This document shows, one piece after another, positions 9,624-18,228 of a DNA stretch of 64,000 bases. A program made the position numbers and the translations under genes. The stretch is from Paenibacillus dendritiformis (GTDB lineage: Bacteria; Bacillota; Bacilli; Paenibacillales; Paenibacillaceae). The notes under the pieces are model-generated. The model was not told the DNA's origin. It was given only the letters and a program-made list of their open reading frames with translations, and did no database searches. The stretch lies in assembly GCF_021654795.1 (NCBI RefSeq), contig NZ_AP025344.1, positions 2,232,501 through 2,296,500 on the forward strand, written 5' to 3'. Within the stretch, counting starts at the first letter, position 1. Every line of letters starts with the position of its first letter.

Positions 9624-12600
9624 ATGAACCGGTTGCGAATGATGAAAAAGATGATGTGCGCCGTGCTCGTCTTGCTGATTATGGCACAGGCGATACCGCT
9701 AACGGCAGGAAAGGCCAAGGCGGAAGCGGCGCCGAGCGTGACCGTCCGGAAGGTGGTAACTGGGCACCAGCAGTCGTTTGCGCTGGATACGGATGGGCAC
9801 TTGTGGGCCTGGGGGGCATATGACAACTTTCTTTTCGGCGGCATTTCGATGCCGAAGGTGATGGAGCTGCCGTTCGATGGCACGCGGATTAAGGATATTG
9901 CGAGCGGTTATAACTTTGTCATCGCGCTGCTGGAAGACGGAACGGTCTGGATTCGCGGCGAAGGCAGCAAGACCAAGCAATTCGAGCAGGTGCCGGGTCT
10001 GAACGGCATTGCATCCATTGATACGACGGCTTACTATGCATATGGACTGGGAGCGGACGGCAAGCTGTGGCAATGGAGCGGATATTCGCCTACATCCGGT
10101 GTGTACGATCCACCGCAGGCGAGAACCGATGTCCAGGACATCGTCCAAGTGACGGGGGGATATGTCGTCAAGCAGGACGGGACGGTGTGGAGTCTTGGGT
10201 TTGGAAGTGAAGAGCCATTGACTCAAGTCCAAGGATTGACTGACGTTGAGCGGATAGCGGTAGGCAATATCGACCAGACCGGTTATGCCCTGCGCAAGGA
10301 CGGTACCGTATGGGGCTGGGGTAACCGCAAGCTGGATAAGATGAATTTGCCGGCGCTGCAGATCGATTATACGCGTTTCTTCGAAGCGGTTCCAATCGAA
10401 GGGCTGGAACACGTCAAGGCCATTGCCGCGGGTTATCATCATTTTCTTGCGTTGAAGGAGGATGGCACGGTCTGGGCGTGGGGACAGAATGAGAGCGGCC
10501 AGCTCGGCAACGCTAGCACGGCCAATAGCGGTATTCCCGTGCAGGTGAAGGGGCTCCGCAATGTAGCTTCGATTTCAAGCGGCTACCAGGTTGATCATTC
10601 CTTTGCCATTCTCGCCGATCAGACGGTATGGAGCTGGGGAGGCAACAGTGAGCGCGAGACGGGAACGCAGGAAGAGGCGAAGGCGGTTACCGTTCCGCGG
10701 CAAGTGAAGTTCACTCCGGTCGCAGGGAAGGGCGATGAGAAGTTCACGATTACGCAGGTTGGGCAAGGCGCGACCAGGGTACAAACGGCGGATAGCAACG
10801 ATCAAGGCATGATCATTGCCGCCACGAAGACTCAGCTCTTGGTGTCTACGAACTATGGCGAGACGTGGAGCAGGAAGCCGCATCCTGTGAAGGATCTGTT
10901 TTATGCGGTTAAGCATGCCGGCCGCAATTTCTACTATTGGACGTACAATACGAAGAAGCCGCAGATGCTGATGTCCCGGGATGGGACGAAATGGAGCCCG
11001 GTTGCGGTGGAGGGCCCGGATGGAGCAATTACCGTAAGAAATATTATGCTGCTTAATAAGCAATATGTGCTGCTTGCCAGCTATGACGGGCAAGAGAAAA
11101 CGTATATTTTCACTTCCGGAGACGGAATTAGCTGGAAGCAGACCGGCATTTTGCCTGCGGATGAAATTTACGAGGTGGCATGGAACGGCAAGCGATATAC
11201 TGCATTTGGCGGGGGCCATCTCTATTACGGTGCGGCGAAGAGCCGCAATCAGTTCGTCGTCATTCCGAGTGAACAGCGGTCGGGAGAGCTGATAATTTAC
11301 ACATCCGACAATTTAAAGCAATGGACGCAGCAATCCGGGTCCGTTAAATCGCTAAAGTATACATTCGTAGTAAACGGAAAGCCGCGCAAGAACTATTATG
11401 TCAGCATGGCTGAGCCGGTAAGCAACGGCACGATAACGCTAATGGATGCCTATGGCAATATGTTGACGTCGAAGGACGGAATTTCGTTCACGCAGCGGCC
11501 AGCGGCAAGCGTGTTCAAGAGTATGTACGGACACGGGCCGATTTTGTCGAACGGCAAGCACTATCTTATCTATATCAGCCGCTGGCGGGATGAAGGCGTG
11601 GTTCTCACCTCGACTGACAAGGTGTCTTGGACTGAGCGGAAGATTGCGAATATTCCTTTGGCGATGACCGTACTGAAATCAGGCAAGAAATTTATCGGAT
11701 TCGGGGACGGCGGGCTGATCGCCATATCGAGCGACGGCTTGAATTGGAAGATAAAGCAAAGCCCGGCGCCAACGCAGTTCACCAACGAAATTGTTAAAGC
11801 GAATGGCCGTTATGTCGCGGTCGGGTCGGAATTTTTGCACAGTGTGCCGGGGATTCTGACGAGCAAGGACGGGACTGCCTGGACGCAGGTGTTGAAGTCG
11901 GAACGCAATCAGAGCGGATATCAGGATGACATTCAATCGGTGGAGTGGAACGGAAAAATATTCGCAGCCGTCGGCGGAGCCTATACGTATACGTCGACCA
12001 ACGGGACAACCTGGTCCAGACGTTCCTCCGTCCAAGGAATGAACTTGCAAAAGGTGATCTGGACTGGCAAAACGTTCGTCGCTCTGGGCCGATCGCTGGA
12101 CCAGAAGCAGTACGCGCTGTATACATCCGTGAACGGCCTCAACTGGAAAGCAAGCTACCGCACTTCGAATCCGCTTCTCGATATCGCCGTTCATAACGGG
12201 ACGGTCGTGGCGGTAGGAGCGAAGAAAAATAAAGCCATGGCAATGAGCAGCACGGATTTGACGAACTGGAAGGAAGCCTTATTCACGCTTGGCAAGGACA
12301 ACAAGTCATGGAATGAAATGATGAAGAACTCTTTTTACGATTATGCCGGGGAGTCTGCATTTACCAGCGTGCAGTGGGTGAACGGGCAGTTCCTGATTGC
12401 GTCCGACAAAATATACGGTTCGAAGGACGGCGTGAACTGGTCTGCCATTACGGGCAGCTACGATGAGTATATGCAGGGGAATCCGGTCTGGTCGAGCAAC
12501 GGGCGCATTTTGTGGACAGGGCAAGAGTACTACTATTACAAAAATAACATTATCGGGGTTTCGCAAGATTTGAAGCGGTGGCAGTTCTATCAGTTCGATG

Positions 12601-12698
12601 AACTAAGCGGACTGAAGCATATGATCTGGACCGGGACCGATCTGCTTGGCGCTGGGCAAGATGGATTGCTGGCAAGAATCAAGCCTAAGAAAAAGTGA
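9624..12698 (+). CDS. Secreted RCC1-repeat / Asp-box beta-propeller protein
   Basis: A 1024-residue exported protein of unknown function. ATG 9624 is chosen for the RBS AAGGGGGAG, and because it yields a clean signal peptide (MNRLRMMKKMM, hydrophobic VLVLLIMAQAIPL, then AKAEA as probable cleavage site). Residues ~40-370 are RCC1-type repeats (ALRKDGTVWGWG, ALKEDGTVWAWGQNESGQLG), forming a beta-propeller. Residues ~400-1010 hold about thirteen Asp-box (BNR) motifs of the S-x-D-G-x-x-W kind (SRDGTKW, SSDGLNW, SKDGTAW, STNGTTW, SKDGVNW), suggesting one or two further propellers. No anchor motif is visible. Likely binds extracellular ligand or polymer; sialidase activity is not implied, since no catalytic Arg triad was recognised. 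Confidence 0.85.
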   Translation: MNRLRMMKKMMCAVLVLLIMAQAIPLTAGKAKAEAAPSVTVRKVVTGHQQSFALDTDGHLWAWGAYDNFLFGGISMPKVMELPFDGTRIKDIASGYNFVIALLEDGTVWIRGEGSKTKQFEQVPGLNGIASIDTTAYYAYGLGADGKLWQWSGYSPTSGVYDPPQARTDVQDIVQVTGGYVVKQDGTVWSLGFGSEEPLTQVQGLTDVERIAVGNIDQTGYALRKDGTVWGWGNRKLDKMNLPALQIDYTRFFEAVPIEGLEHVKAIAAGYHHFLALKEDGTVWAWGQNESGQLGNASTANSGIPVQVKGLRNVASISSGYQVDHSFAILADQTVWSWGGNSERETGTQEEAKAVTVPRQVKFTPVAGKGDEKFTITQVGQGATRVQTADSNDQGMIIAATKTQLLVSTNYGETWSRKPHPVKDLFYAVKHAGRNFYYWTYNTKKPQMLMSRDGTKWSPVAVEGPDGAITVRNIMLLNKQYVLLASYDGQEKTYIFTSGDGISWKQTGILPADEIYEVAWNGKRYTAFGGGHLYYGAAKSRNQFVVIPSEQRSGELIIYTSDNLKQWTQQSGSVKSLKYTFVVNGKPRKNYYVSMAEPVSNGTITLMDAYGNMLTSKDGISFTQRPAASVFKSMYGHGPILSNGKHYLIYISRWRDEGVVLTSTDKVSWTERKIANIPLAMTVLKSGKKFIGFGDGGLIAISSDGLNWKIKQSPAPTQFTNEIVKANGRYVAVGSEFLHSVPGILTSKDGTAWTQVLKSERNQSGYQDDIQSVEWNGKIFAAVGGAYTYTSTNGTTWSRRSSVQGMNLQKVIWTGKTFVALGRSLDQKQYALYTSVNGLNWKASYRTSNPLLDIAVHNGTVVAVGAKKNKAMAMSSTDLTNWKEALFTLGKDNKSWNEMMKNSFYDYAGESAFTSVQWVNGQFLIASDKIYGSKDGVNWSAITGSYDEYMQGNPVWSSNGRILWTGQEYYYYKNNIIGVSQDLKRWQFYQFDELSGLKHMIWTGTDLLGAGQDGLLARIKPKKK

Positions 12699-12784
12699 AC
12701 TCTAATTTATGCGCATTACCACCTATCATAAGACGTCTGCCGTTTGAGTATTATCGGTTGTCCGGAGTCTTATGCATCCGTGGC

Positions 12785-12813
12785 TTGATATTCGCTTCCT
12801 AATCTTGTATGAT
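12785..12813 (+). promoter_or_regulatory. Sigma-A promoter of candidate ncRNA
   Basis: TTGATA (12785-12790), exactly 17 bases, TATGAT (12808-12813). Both boxes are 5/6 matches at ideal spacing. No start codon with RBS follows. Confidence 0.65.
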
Positions 12814-12819
12814 AAGAGT

Positions 12820-13034
12820 ACCTTATAGGAATGGGGAGCTTTTGATGTCGGTGTTTTGTTCTTAACCAACCGAATTGGATATGGTGACTTCCTTCGTATG
12901 CATGCCGCAACAGAGCCGATCTGTGGCGTCTGTTTGTGATGCGCGGATGGAATGTCTCACACGTGTTAAGAACAAAGGCCATCCACGTTGAATTCTATCG
13001 ATTGCGATCAGCCGTGCTCTTGAGCGCGGCTTTT
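12820..13034 (+). ncRNA. Candidate structured non-coding RNA (~215 nt, rod-like fold)
   Basis: A sigma-A promoter, no ORF, and an intrinsic terminator (AGCCGTGCT / AGCGCGGCT plus TTTT at 13010-13034) bound a transcript of about 215 nt. Its ends pair: GGAATGG (from 12828) with CCATCC (12981-12986), then perfect 12-base arms TTTGTTCTTAAC (12855-12866) and GTTAAGAACAAA (12965-12976). Inside are GTGA..TTCC with GGAA..TCAC, GCAT with ATGC, and an apical hairpin ACAGA/TCTGT flanked by GCC/GGC. The overall picture is a long interrupted rod, reminiscent of 6S RNA in shape. Identity with a known family is not established. Confidence 0.55.
13010..13034 (+). terminator. Intrinsic terminator of the ncRNA candidate
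   Basis: Stem AGCCGTGCT / AGCGCGGCT (one G-T pair), loop CTTG, followed by TTTTG. Confidence 0.65.
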
Positions 13035-13343
13035 GTTATGTTCGGGCCAGCCAGGCGAATGTCCGGGAGACGTGACTGATTCTGGTCCGGGCGGAGGCGC
13101 AGGTGCGGGTCCGCCTGCACGGACATGCCTGGGAAAGCTGGACGGCAGGCTGGAAGTCTGCCGCTTTCGCCAATCCGTATGTTAGGCGAAGCGCACTCCG
13201 CCGCGCAGGCCGCCGGGAAGCAGCAATCGATGAAGATGATAGGGCAGAAGATGGACGTATGTTCATTTTCTGTCCTTTTTGGCGTTGAAGCAGTCATGGC
13301 CATGTTCTATCTTATCAACCGATAAAGCGAGGTAGACTTTTCC

Positions 13344-14561
13344 ATGAAAACCCTATTCGATACGATCCAAGAAAACATACGCCTTGATGAAGGCCCTCAT
13401 GCCATAGAACAGATGGTTATCTCATGTTATTTGAAACCGGGCATTGCGACGAAAGAGCTGGCCCGGCATACAATGCTTCCGGTTCCGCTTGCGACGGCCG
13501 TCAAGAAGGAGCTTATCCGCGCCGGCCTGCTCCGGCAGGAAAGGGGAGTGCGCTGTACGCCTGCAGGCAATGCCTGGGTCGAGCAGGAATTGGATTATGA
13601 CGGGCTTGATATCGCCCTGTACCATGCCTTGCTGGAGGACGGTGCGGCTTGGCGTACCTTATTGGCCGATTGGCGGAAGGACTTGAGCGGGATTTACGAC
13701 GCCCGGCCGCAGGCGGACGTGCAAATCGATCAGTCGAAATGCACGATGGAGACCAGCCTGAAGCGGGCAGTGCTGTGCTTGCGCGAGCACGCGCTGATTG
13801 GCAAGCAGGTGCTCTGCATCGGGGATGACGATCTGGTCAGCATCTCGCTCGGCCTGCTGCTGAAGCGGCTATTCCCTGGGAAAAGCGGCCGGAGGACCAG
13901 GATTCATGTCGTCGATATCGACGAGCGCTTTCTGCAATATATTCACGATGTCGCGGAGCGGGAGCAGCTGCCGGTTCTGTGCCACCATGCCGATCTCCGT
14001 CAGCCGCTGCCGGAAACGCTGCACGGCCGCTTCGATTGCTTTTTTACGGATCCGCCGTACACATTGCAGGGCATGAGCTTGTTCTTGTCCAGGGGCATCA
14101 GCGGCCTCAAGAAGAGTCAAGGGCTTCCCATATTTCTGTCGTTCGCTCACAAGCCCCCCGGTTTCACGCTGGCGATGCAGCAAGAATTCATCCGCATGGG
14201 GTTGATGGTCCAGGAGATGATCCCGCATTTCAATGAATATGAAGGAGCGCAAATGATCGGCGGCCGCGGGCAAATGATTGTGCTGAAGTCGACGGAGCGG
14301 ACCGTTCCGGGGGGCGACGAACGTTGCGAAGGGGCGATATACACCGGTGAAATCAGGCGGACGGAGCGCCTTTACCGCTGCAAGCAATGTCTCGTAGCGG
14401 TTAGGGTCGGCCAGGATTTGGAGATTGGCACGATTGAACAGTTGAAGCAGCGCGGCTGCCTCCGCTGCGGAGGGGTTACCTTCGAGCTTGTGGAAAAAAA
14501 ACAAAGCGGCAAGACGGAGGAATCTCCACCGTTAGCGGCCCGCCAGCGGCAGCACGGATAG
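13344..14561 (+). CDS. Branched-chain polyamine synthase (BpsA)-like aminopropyltransferase with C-terminal zinc ribbon
   Basis: 405 residues. Residues ~1-85 form a winged-helix-like N-terminal domain. Residues ~120-320 form a Rossmann aminopropyltransferase fold with the family motifs GDDD (160-163), DIDER (191-195) and DPPYT (236-240). In Thermococcus BpsA this family makes N4-bis(aminopropyl)spermidine from spermidine and decarboxylated S-adenosylmethionine. Here substrate and product are inferred only from those motifs. The C-terminus adds a four-cysteine module (Cys346, 349, 372, 375: CKQC and CLRC), probably a zinc ribbon. The start ATG 13344 follows GCGAGGTAG. It stands alone, convergent with the SulP gene. 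Confidence 0.75.
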   Translation: MKTLFDTIQENIRLDEGPHAIEQMVISCYLKPGIATKELARHTMLPVPLATAVKKELIRAGLLRQERGVRCTPAGNAWVEQELDYDGLDIALYHALLEDGAAWRTLLADWRKDLSGIYDARPQADVQIDQSKCTMETSLKRAVLCLREHALIGKQVLCIGDDDLVSISLGLLLKRLFPGKSGRRTRIHVVDIDERFLQYIHDVAEREQLPVLCHHADLRQPLPETLHGRFDCFFTDPPYTLQGMSLFLSRGISGLKKSQGLPIFLSFAHKPPGFTLAMQQEFIRMGLMVQEMIPHFNEYEGAQMIGGRGQMIVLKSTERTVPGGDERCEGAIYTGEIRRTERLYRCKQCLVAVRVGQDLEIGTIEQLKQRGCLRCGGVTFELVEKKQSGKTEESPPLAARQRQHG

Positions 14562-14579
14562 TTGAACGCGCCGGAATGA

Positions 14580-14622
14580 AAAGACCACCGGTCCGCCCTG
14601 ACAGGGGCTATGGACCGGTGGT
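14580..14622 (-). terminator. Terminator between convergent BpsA-like and SulP genes
   Basis: Perfect 11-base arms ACCACCGGTCC (14584-14594) and GGACCGGTGGT (14612-14622). Read on the minus strand the stem is followed by CTTTTC, so it mainly serves the SulP transcript. Confidence 0.7.
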
Positions 14623-14633
14623 ACCTATGCCGC

Positions 14634-16400
14634 TCACGCGCGGACGGTCTCCCGTGTCCGGACCGAGCATGGTTGGTCCGGGGACGAGCCGGCCCCGGAC
14701 AAGACGGCGCATTCCCGGAACGCGAAATGCCTGCACCCTTGACAGCGCGCCGTACTGATGCGCGTCAGGGCATAGTCGATGGCGGCGCCCGTCCGATCGA
14801 AGAAATGGTCGGCCCCGATATGATCGGCCAGTCCCGTCCGGGACAGGAGCGTCCGCGGCTGGTCATGGATGCCGGTCACGAGCACGATGCCGCCTTGGCG
14901 CTGAACGCGGCCGACGAGAGCGGACAGATTCGCTTCGGCGGTCGTGTCCATGTACGGGACGCGGCCCATGCGAAGAATCAGGACGAGCGGAGTGTCTGCG
15001 GACTGATCGGCCAGCGATTGCTCGAAGGACTGAGCCGCTCCGAAGAATAGCGGCCCTTCGACCGTGAACATGCTGATTTGCGGGCAATGCTGCCCGTCCC
15101 TCACGATCCGGGAAGAGACCTTGGCCTTCCGATCTGCCGGATCGGGCAGCACTTTGGCGACCTTGACGCCTTCGCTCATCCGCTTCACGAACAGTACGAC
15201 GGCCAGCACGAGCCCGGCCTGGACCGCCACCGTCAGATTGAAGAAGACGGTCAGCAGAAAGGTGACGGCCAAAATAAGCGAATCGGCGGTCCGTGTCCGC
15301 AAAATGTGCAGAAAAGCTTTGCGCTCGCTCATATTCCAGGCGACAACCATCAGAATCGGCGCCATGGCGGCGAGCGGAATATTCGAGGCGTACGGCGCGA
15401 AGAACAGCAGCACAAGCAGCACGACAAGCGCATGCACGACGCCTGACACGGGAGATACGGCTCCGTTCCGGATATTGGTCGCCGTTCGGGCGATTGCTCC
15501 GGTCGCGGGAATCCCGCCGAACAGCGGCGCGATCATGTTGGCGACTCCCTGGCCGACGAGCTCGCGGTTGCTGTTGTGCCGATCGCCCGTCATGCCGTCG
15601 GCGACGACGGCCGACAGAAGCGATTCGATGCCGCCGAGCATCGCAATCACGAAGGCGGGCTGCAGCAGATGGACGATGCGATCCCAACTGATCGCCGGCA
15701 CCCGGAATTCGGGCACGCCGCCCGGAATAGCGCCGAAGGTCGACCCGATCGTGGCGACCTGGCCCGGGAAGAACCAGGCGGCAGCCAAGCTGGAGATGAG
15801 CAGCCCGATCAGGGAGCCGGGAATGCGGGGCAGCCATCTCGGCGTGATCAGCAGGACGCCAAGACAGATAGCGGCGGTCAATATACTATATAAATTGAGC
15901 GACGGCAGCTTCAGGATAAGGGCGCGCATATCGGCGATGAAGCTGCCCTGCTTGTCGACGTGCACGCCGAGGAAATCGGCGATCTGCCCGGTAAAGATGA
16001 TGACCGCGATCCCGGAGGTGAAGCCGATCGTGACCGGCCGCGGGATGAAGCGGATGACGGCTCCGAAGCGGAACAGCCCCATCAGCACGAGCATGAGTCC
16101 AGCCATGAAGCCGGCGATGAGCAGATTTTCGTAGCCATACTGCAGGACGATAGCGAACAAAATCGGAATGAACGCGCCCGTCGGCCCCCCGATCTGGAAG
16201 CGCGAACCGCCCAGCAGCGAAATCAGCAGGCCCGCCACGATCGTCGTATAGAGTCCGTACTCCGGCTTGACGCCCGAAGCAATGGCAAACGCCATCCCTA
16301 ACGGAATGGCGACAATGCCGACAATACTTCCGGAAATGATATCTTGCTTCAATGACTGCACGGTATATCCGGCATACCGTCCGCGCAACAACGGCTTCAT
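14634..16400 (-). CDS. SulP-family anion transporter with STAS domain
   Basis: 588-residue membrane protein of the SLC26/SulP family, which carries sulfate, bicarbonate or related anions. The N-terminal ~400 residues hold the transmembrane bundle with family segments such as GIVAIPLGMAFAIASGVKPEYGLYT and FQIGGPTGAFI. A cytoplasmic STAS domain follows at ~440-550 (FTVEGPLFFGAAQSFEQSL, ILRMGRVPYMDTTAEANL). The last ~35 residues contain an unusual CQGC..C..C cysteine cluster. ATG at 16400 is the only good start. An ArsR gene lies just upstream on the same strand. The actual anion cannot be told from the sequence. Confidence 0.88.
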   Translation of the reverse strand: MKPLLRGRYAGYTVQSLKQDIISGSIVGIVAIPLGMAFAIASGVKPEYGLYTTIVAGLLISLLGGSRFQIGGPTGAFIPILFAIVLQYGYENLLIAGFMAGLMLVLMGLFRFGAVIRFIPRPVTIGFTSGIAVIIFTGQIADFLGVHVDKQGSFIADMRALILKLPSLNLYSILTAAICLGVLLITPRWLPRIPGSLIGLLISSLAAAWFFPGQVATIGSTFGAIPGGVPEFRVPAISWDRIVHLLQPAFVIAMLGGIESLLSAVVADGMTGDRHNSNRELVGQGVANMIAPLFGGIPATGAIARTATNIRNGAVSPVSGVVHALVVLLVLLFFAPYASNIPLAAMAPILMVVAWNMSERKAFLHILRTRTADSLILAVTFLLTVFFNLTVAVQAGLVLAVVLFVKRMSEGVKVAKVLPDPADRKAKVSSRIVRDGQHCPQISMFTVEGPLFFGAAQSFEQSLADQSADTPLVLILRMGRVPYMDTTAEANLSALVGRVQRQGGIVLVTGIHDQPRTLLSRTGLADHIGADHFFDRTGAAIDYALTRISTARCQGCRHFAFRECAVLSGAGSSPDQPCSVRTRETVRA

Positions 16401-16512
16401 TCACTTTCCCACCATTTCTAAATATCTGATTATTTGAATATATAAAAAATCATATCTGTCATTTCCGCTTCTGTCAAAGCCGGTGTAGCGCCGTGTATGG
16501 CGGCCAGAAAGG

Positions 16513-16555
16513 GAAAAGAGAGGAAACCCGAGTCTGTTACTCGAATCCCTCTCTT
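16513..16555 (-). terminator. Terminator after the ArsR gene
   Basis: Arms AAAGAGAGG and CCTCTCTTT enclose a second pair CGAGT/ACTCG. On the minus strand the hairpin begins at the ArsR stop codon and ends in CTCTTTTCC. Confidence 0.7.
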
Positions 16556-16891
16556 TTATGAAGATTCTTGCTTTTTGATGTTTTGCAGCATCGAAATCGA
16601 GTTGACAAGATGATTGTCGAAGATGCGCTTCGCCACCTGGAGCAAATCCTTAATCATCGGATCGCGCAGAGAATAAATAACCGAGGTTCCGTCCTTAACG
16701 CCGTAGACGACGTTCTTGCCGCGAAGGACCGCCAATTGCTGCGACACGGCCGATCCTTCGATCCCGAGGATCGACTGGATTTCGTTCACCGTTTTATCGC
16801 CCTCGCACAGAACCTCCAATATTTTAATTCTCAAGGGGTGTGCCAACGCTTTGAAAAACTCGGCTTTGAACTGTTGAATGTCCGGATACAT
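16556..16891 (-). CDS. ArsR-family winged-helix repressor
   Basis: 111 residues with a typical ArsR helix-turn-helix (FFKALAHPLRIKILEVL, then GIEGSAVSQQLAVLRGKNVV) and a wing ending in DGTSVIYSLRDP. The usual metal-binding ELCVC motif in the recognition helix is absent, so it is probably not an arsenite or cadmium sensor of the classic type. It sits directly upstream of the SulP transporter on the same strand, with a terminator between. The pairing of an ArsR gene with SulP suggests local control, which is inference. Confidence 0.85.
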   Translation of the reverse strand: MYPDIQQFKAEFFKALAHPLRIKILEVLCEGDKTVNEIQSILGIEGSAVSQQLAVLRGKNVVYGVKDGTSVIYSLRDPMIKDLLQVAKRIFDNHLVNSISMLQNIKKQESS

Positions 16892-16957
16892 GGCGTACTC
16901 CCTTTGTCATGGAAAGAGTAGATATAGAATAGTGTACCACAAAACGGACGCTTCTGG

Positions 16958-16995
16958 AAAAGAAGCATGGAAGCGCCCGGGCGCGGGCGGCTTCC
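16958..16995 (-). terminator. Terminator of the MFS gene
   Basis: GC-rich hairpin with arms GGAAGC (16969-16974) and GCTTCC (16990-16995), abutting the MFS stop codon. On the minus strand it is followed by ATGCTTCTTTTCC. Confidence 0.55.
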
Positions 16996-18228
16996 TCAGG
17001 AAGAGAGCGGAGGGGAAGCATGGCCCTCTGCCGCCGCATGCTTCTTCTTCAAGATAAACCCTGTGCTGGCCGAGAGCAGGTACATCGTCCCGCCAACGAT
17101 ATATACCGCCTGCGGTCCCCACATATCGGCCACGGTACCGGCGAACAGCACAGATACCCCGAACAGAACATAGTTGATCGTGCTCTGCGCCGCGAATACA
17201 TTCGGCTGCTCGTCGAGGGGAGTGTACTGCTGGACATACGTCCGCTGGGCGATATCGCGAAGCTGGTAGAACGGGCCCATCAGCAGGACGATGGCCAGGG
17301 CGATGAAGGCCTGCGTATTGAACGCGTACCCGTAGGCGAACAGGCTCACGCCGAAGGAGCCGACGATAATGGCGCCCACGAGATGGCGGTGGATAAGGGC
17401 GGACAGCTTGAGCGTAATCAGCCCGCCGATAATGGTGCCCGCGTAGTAGGAGGCATTGATATAGCCCCACCACGCTTCATCCTTCTGCAGCACTTCCTGC
17501 GCGAAGACGAGCGTAACGCCGCCAATCCATATACCGCCCGCGATGCCTTCGACGATATCCATCCACGTGATGATCCGCATCTGCGGATGCGTGAACAGGA
17601 AGGTCCAGCCGGCCAGCATGGAGCGGGATGCTGTGGCCTTCCGTTCGATCTGTTCCCGGTGGGACAGGCGGACGAGGAAAAGGCAGCCGAGAAGCAGCAG
17701 CCCGGAGGACAGCTGCAGCACGAGCGAGTGGCCGAGCTTGGCGACGAGAATGCCGCCGGCGGTCCAGCCGAGCAGCGACAGCATCTGCATGCTGGTGGAG
17801 ACGAGGCTGTTGGCCTGCACCCGCTTGTCCTCTTCGACAAGGCGCGGATAGAGCGCATTGGCCGCTGCGGAGGCGCAGCCTTCGACATAGCCGATAAGCA
17901 CGATGCCGCCGAACGCATAGCCGAGAAAAGCTGACGTAGGCAGCATCGATGACAGGGGCGCCAGAGAGAAGGCCACAAGCGCGGACAGCGCGCATTGGAG
18001 CAGCAGGAACAGCCGTGTCACGTTAGCGACCGTCAGCTTCGTGTACCAGAACGGCAGCGAGAAGCTGCTCGACAGCACGGCGATGGAGCGGACGAAGGAG
18101 ACTGCTCCGGCGAAGGCCGCCGAACCGGTCAATTGGTATACGGCGGCGATCAACGTCATCATATAGAGCGATCCGGCCAGATTGGCGAACGATCGGCTTG
18201 ATAATAGGGAGTAGAAGGAACGATTCAA
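16996..18228 (-). CDS. Major facilitator superfamily transporter
   Basis: 410-residue polytopic membrane protein with about 11-12 predicted helices (for example YMMTLIAAVYQLTGSAAFAGAV, LVLQLSSGLLLLGCLFLV, YVLFGVSVLFAGTVADMWGP). It resembles MFS_3/enterobactin-exporter-like permeases. The TTG start at 18228 is chosen because GAGGTG lies 6 bases upstream on the minus strand; a longer frame starting at 18264 has no RBS. It ends with a basic, His/Ala-rich tail. Substrate unknown; an efflux role is plausible. The ArsR gene lies 104 bases downstream on the same strand. Confidence 0.8.
   Translation of the reverse strand: MNRSFYSLLSSRSFANLAGSLYMMTLIAAVYQLTGSAAFAGAVSFVRSIAVLSSSFSLPFWYTKLTVANVTRLFLLLQCALSALVAFSLAPLSSMLPTSAFLGYAFGGIVLIGYVEGCASAAANALYPRLVEEDKRVQANSLVSTSMQMLSLLGWTAGGILVAKLGHSLVLQLSSGLLLLGCLFLVRLSHREQIERKATASRSMLAGWTFLFTHPQMRIITWMDIVEGIAGGIWIGGVTLVFAQEVLQKDEAWWGYINASYYAGTIIGGLITLKLSALIHRHLVGAIIVGSFGVSLFAYGYAFNTQAFIALAIVLLMGPFYQLRDIAQRTYVQQYTPLDEQPNVFAAQSTINYVLFGVSVLFAGTVADMWGPQAVYIVGGTMYLLSASTGFILKKKHAAAEGHASPPLSS

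Larger units (their letters stand above)
12699..13343. other. 645-bp gap containing a candidate RNA gene
   Basis: No credible protein-coding frame with an RBS is seen. The left part holds the promoter, body and terminator of the RNA candidate described separately (12785-13034). The stretch 13040-13343 has only short frames without RBS and is otherwise featureless apart from the upstream region of the polyamine synthase homologue. Confidence 0.6.

Noticed and set aside
12855..12976. 122-bp MITE with 12-bp terminal inverted repeats
   Set aside because: No target-site duplication flanks the arms, and the arms sit inside a promoter-terminator unit with further nested pairing, which fits an RNA stem better.
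12770..12982. 70-residue minus-strand frame opposite the ncRNA candidate
   Set aside because: No RBS, no family resemblance, and it is fully covered by the structured region.
15064..16134. Long plus-strand frames opposite the SulP gene
   Set aside because: Shadow frames of a GC-rich gene; the minus-strand frame has clear SulP and STAS signatures.
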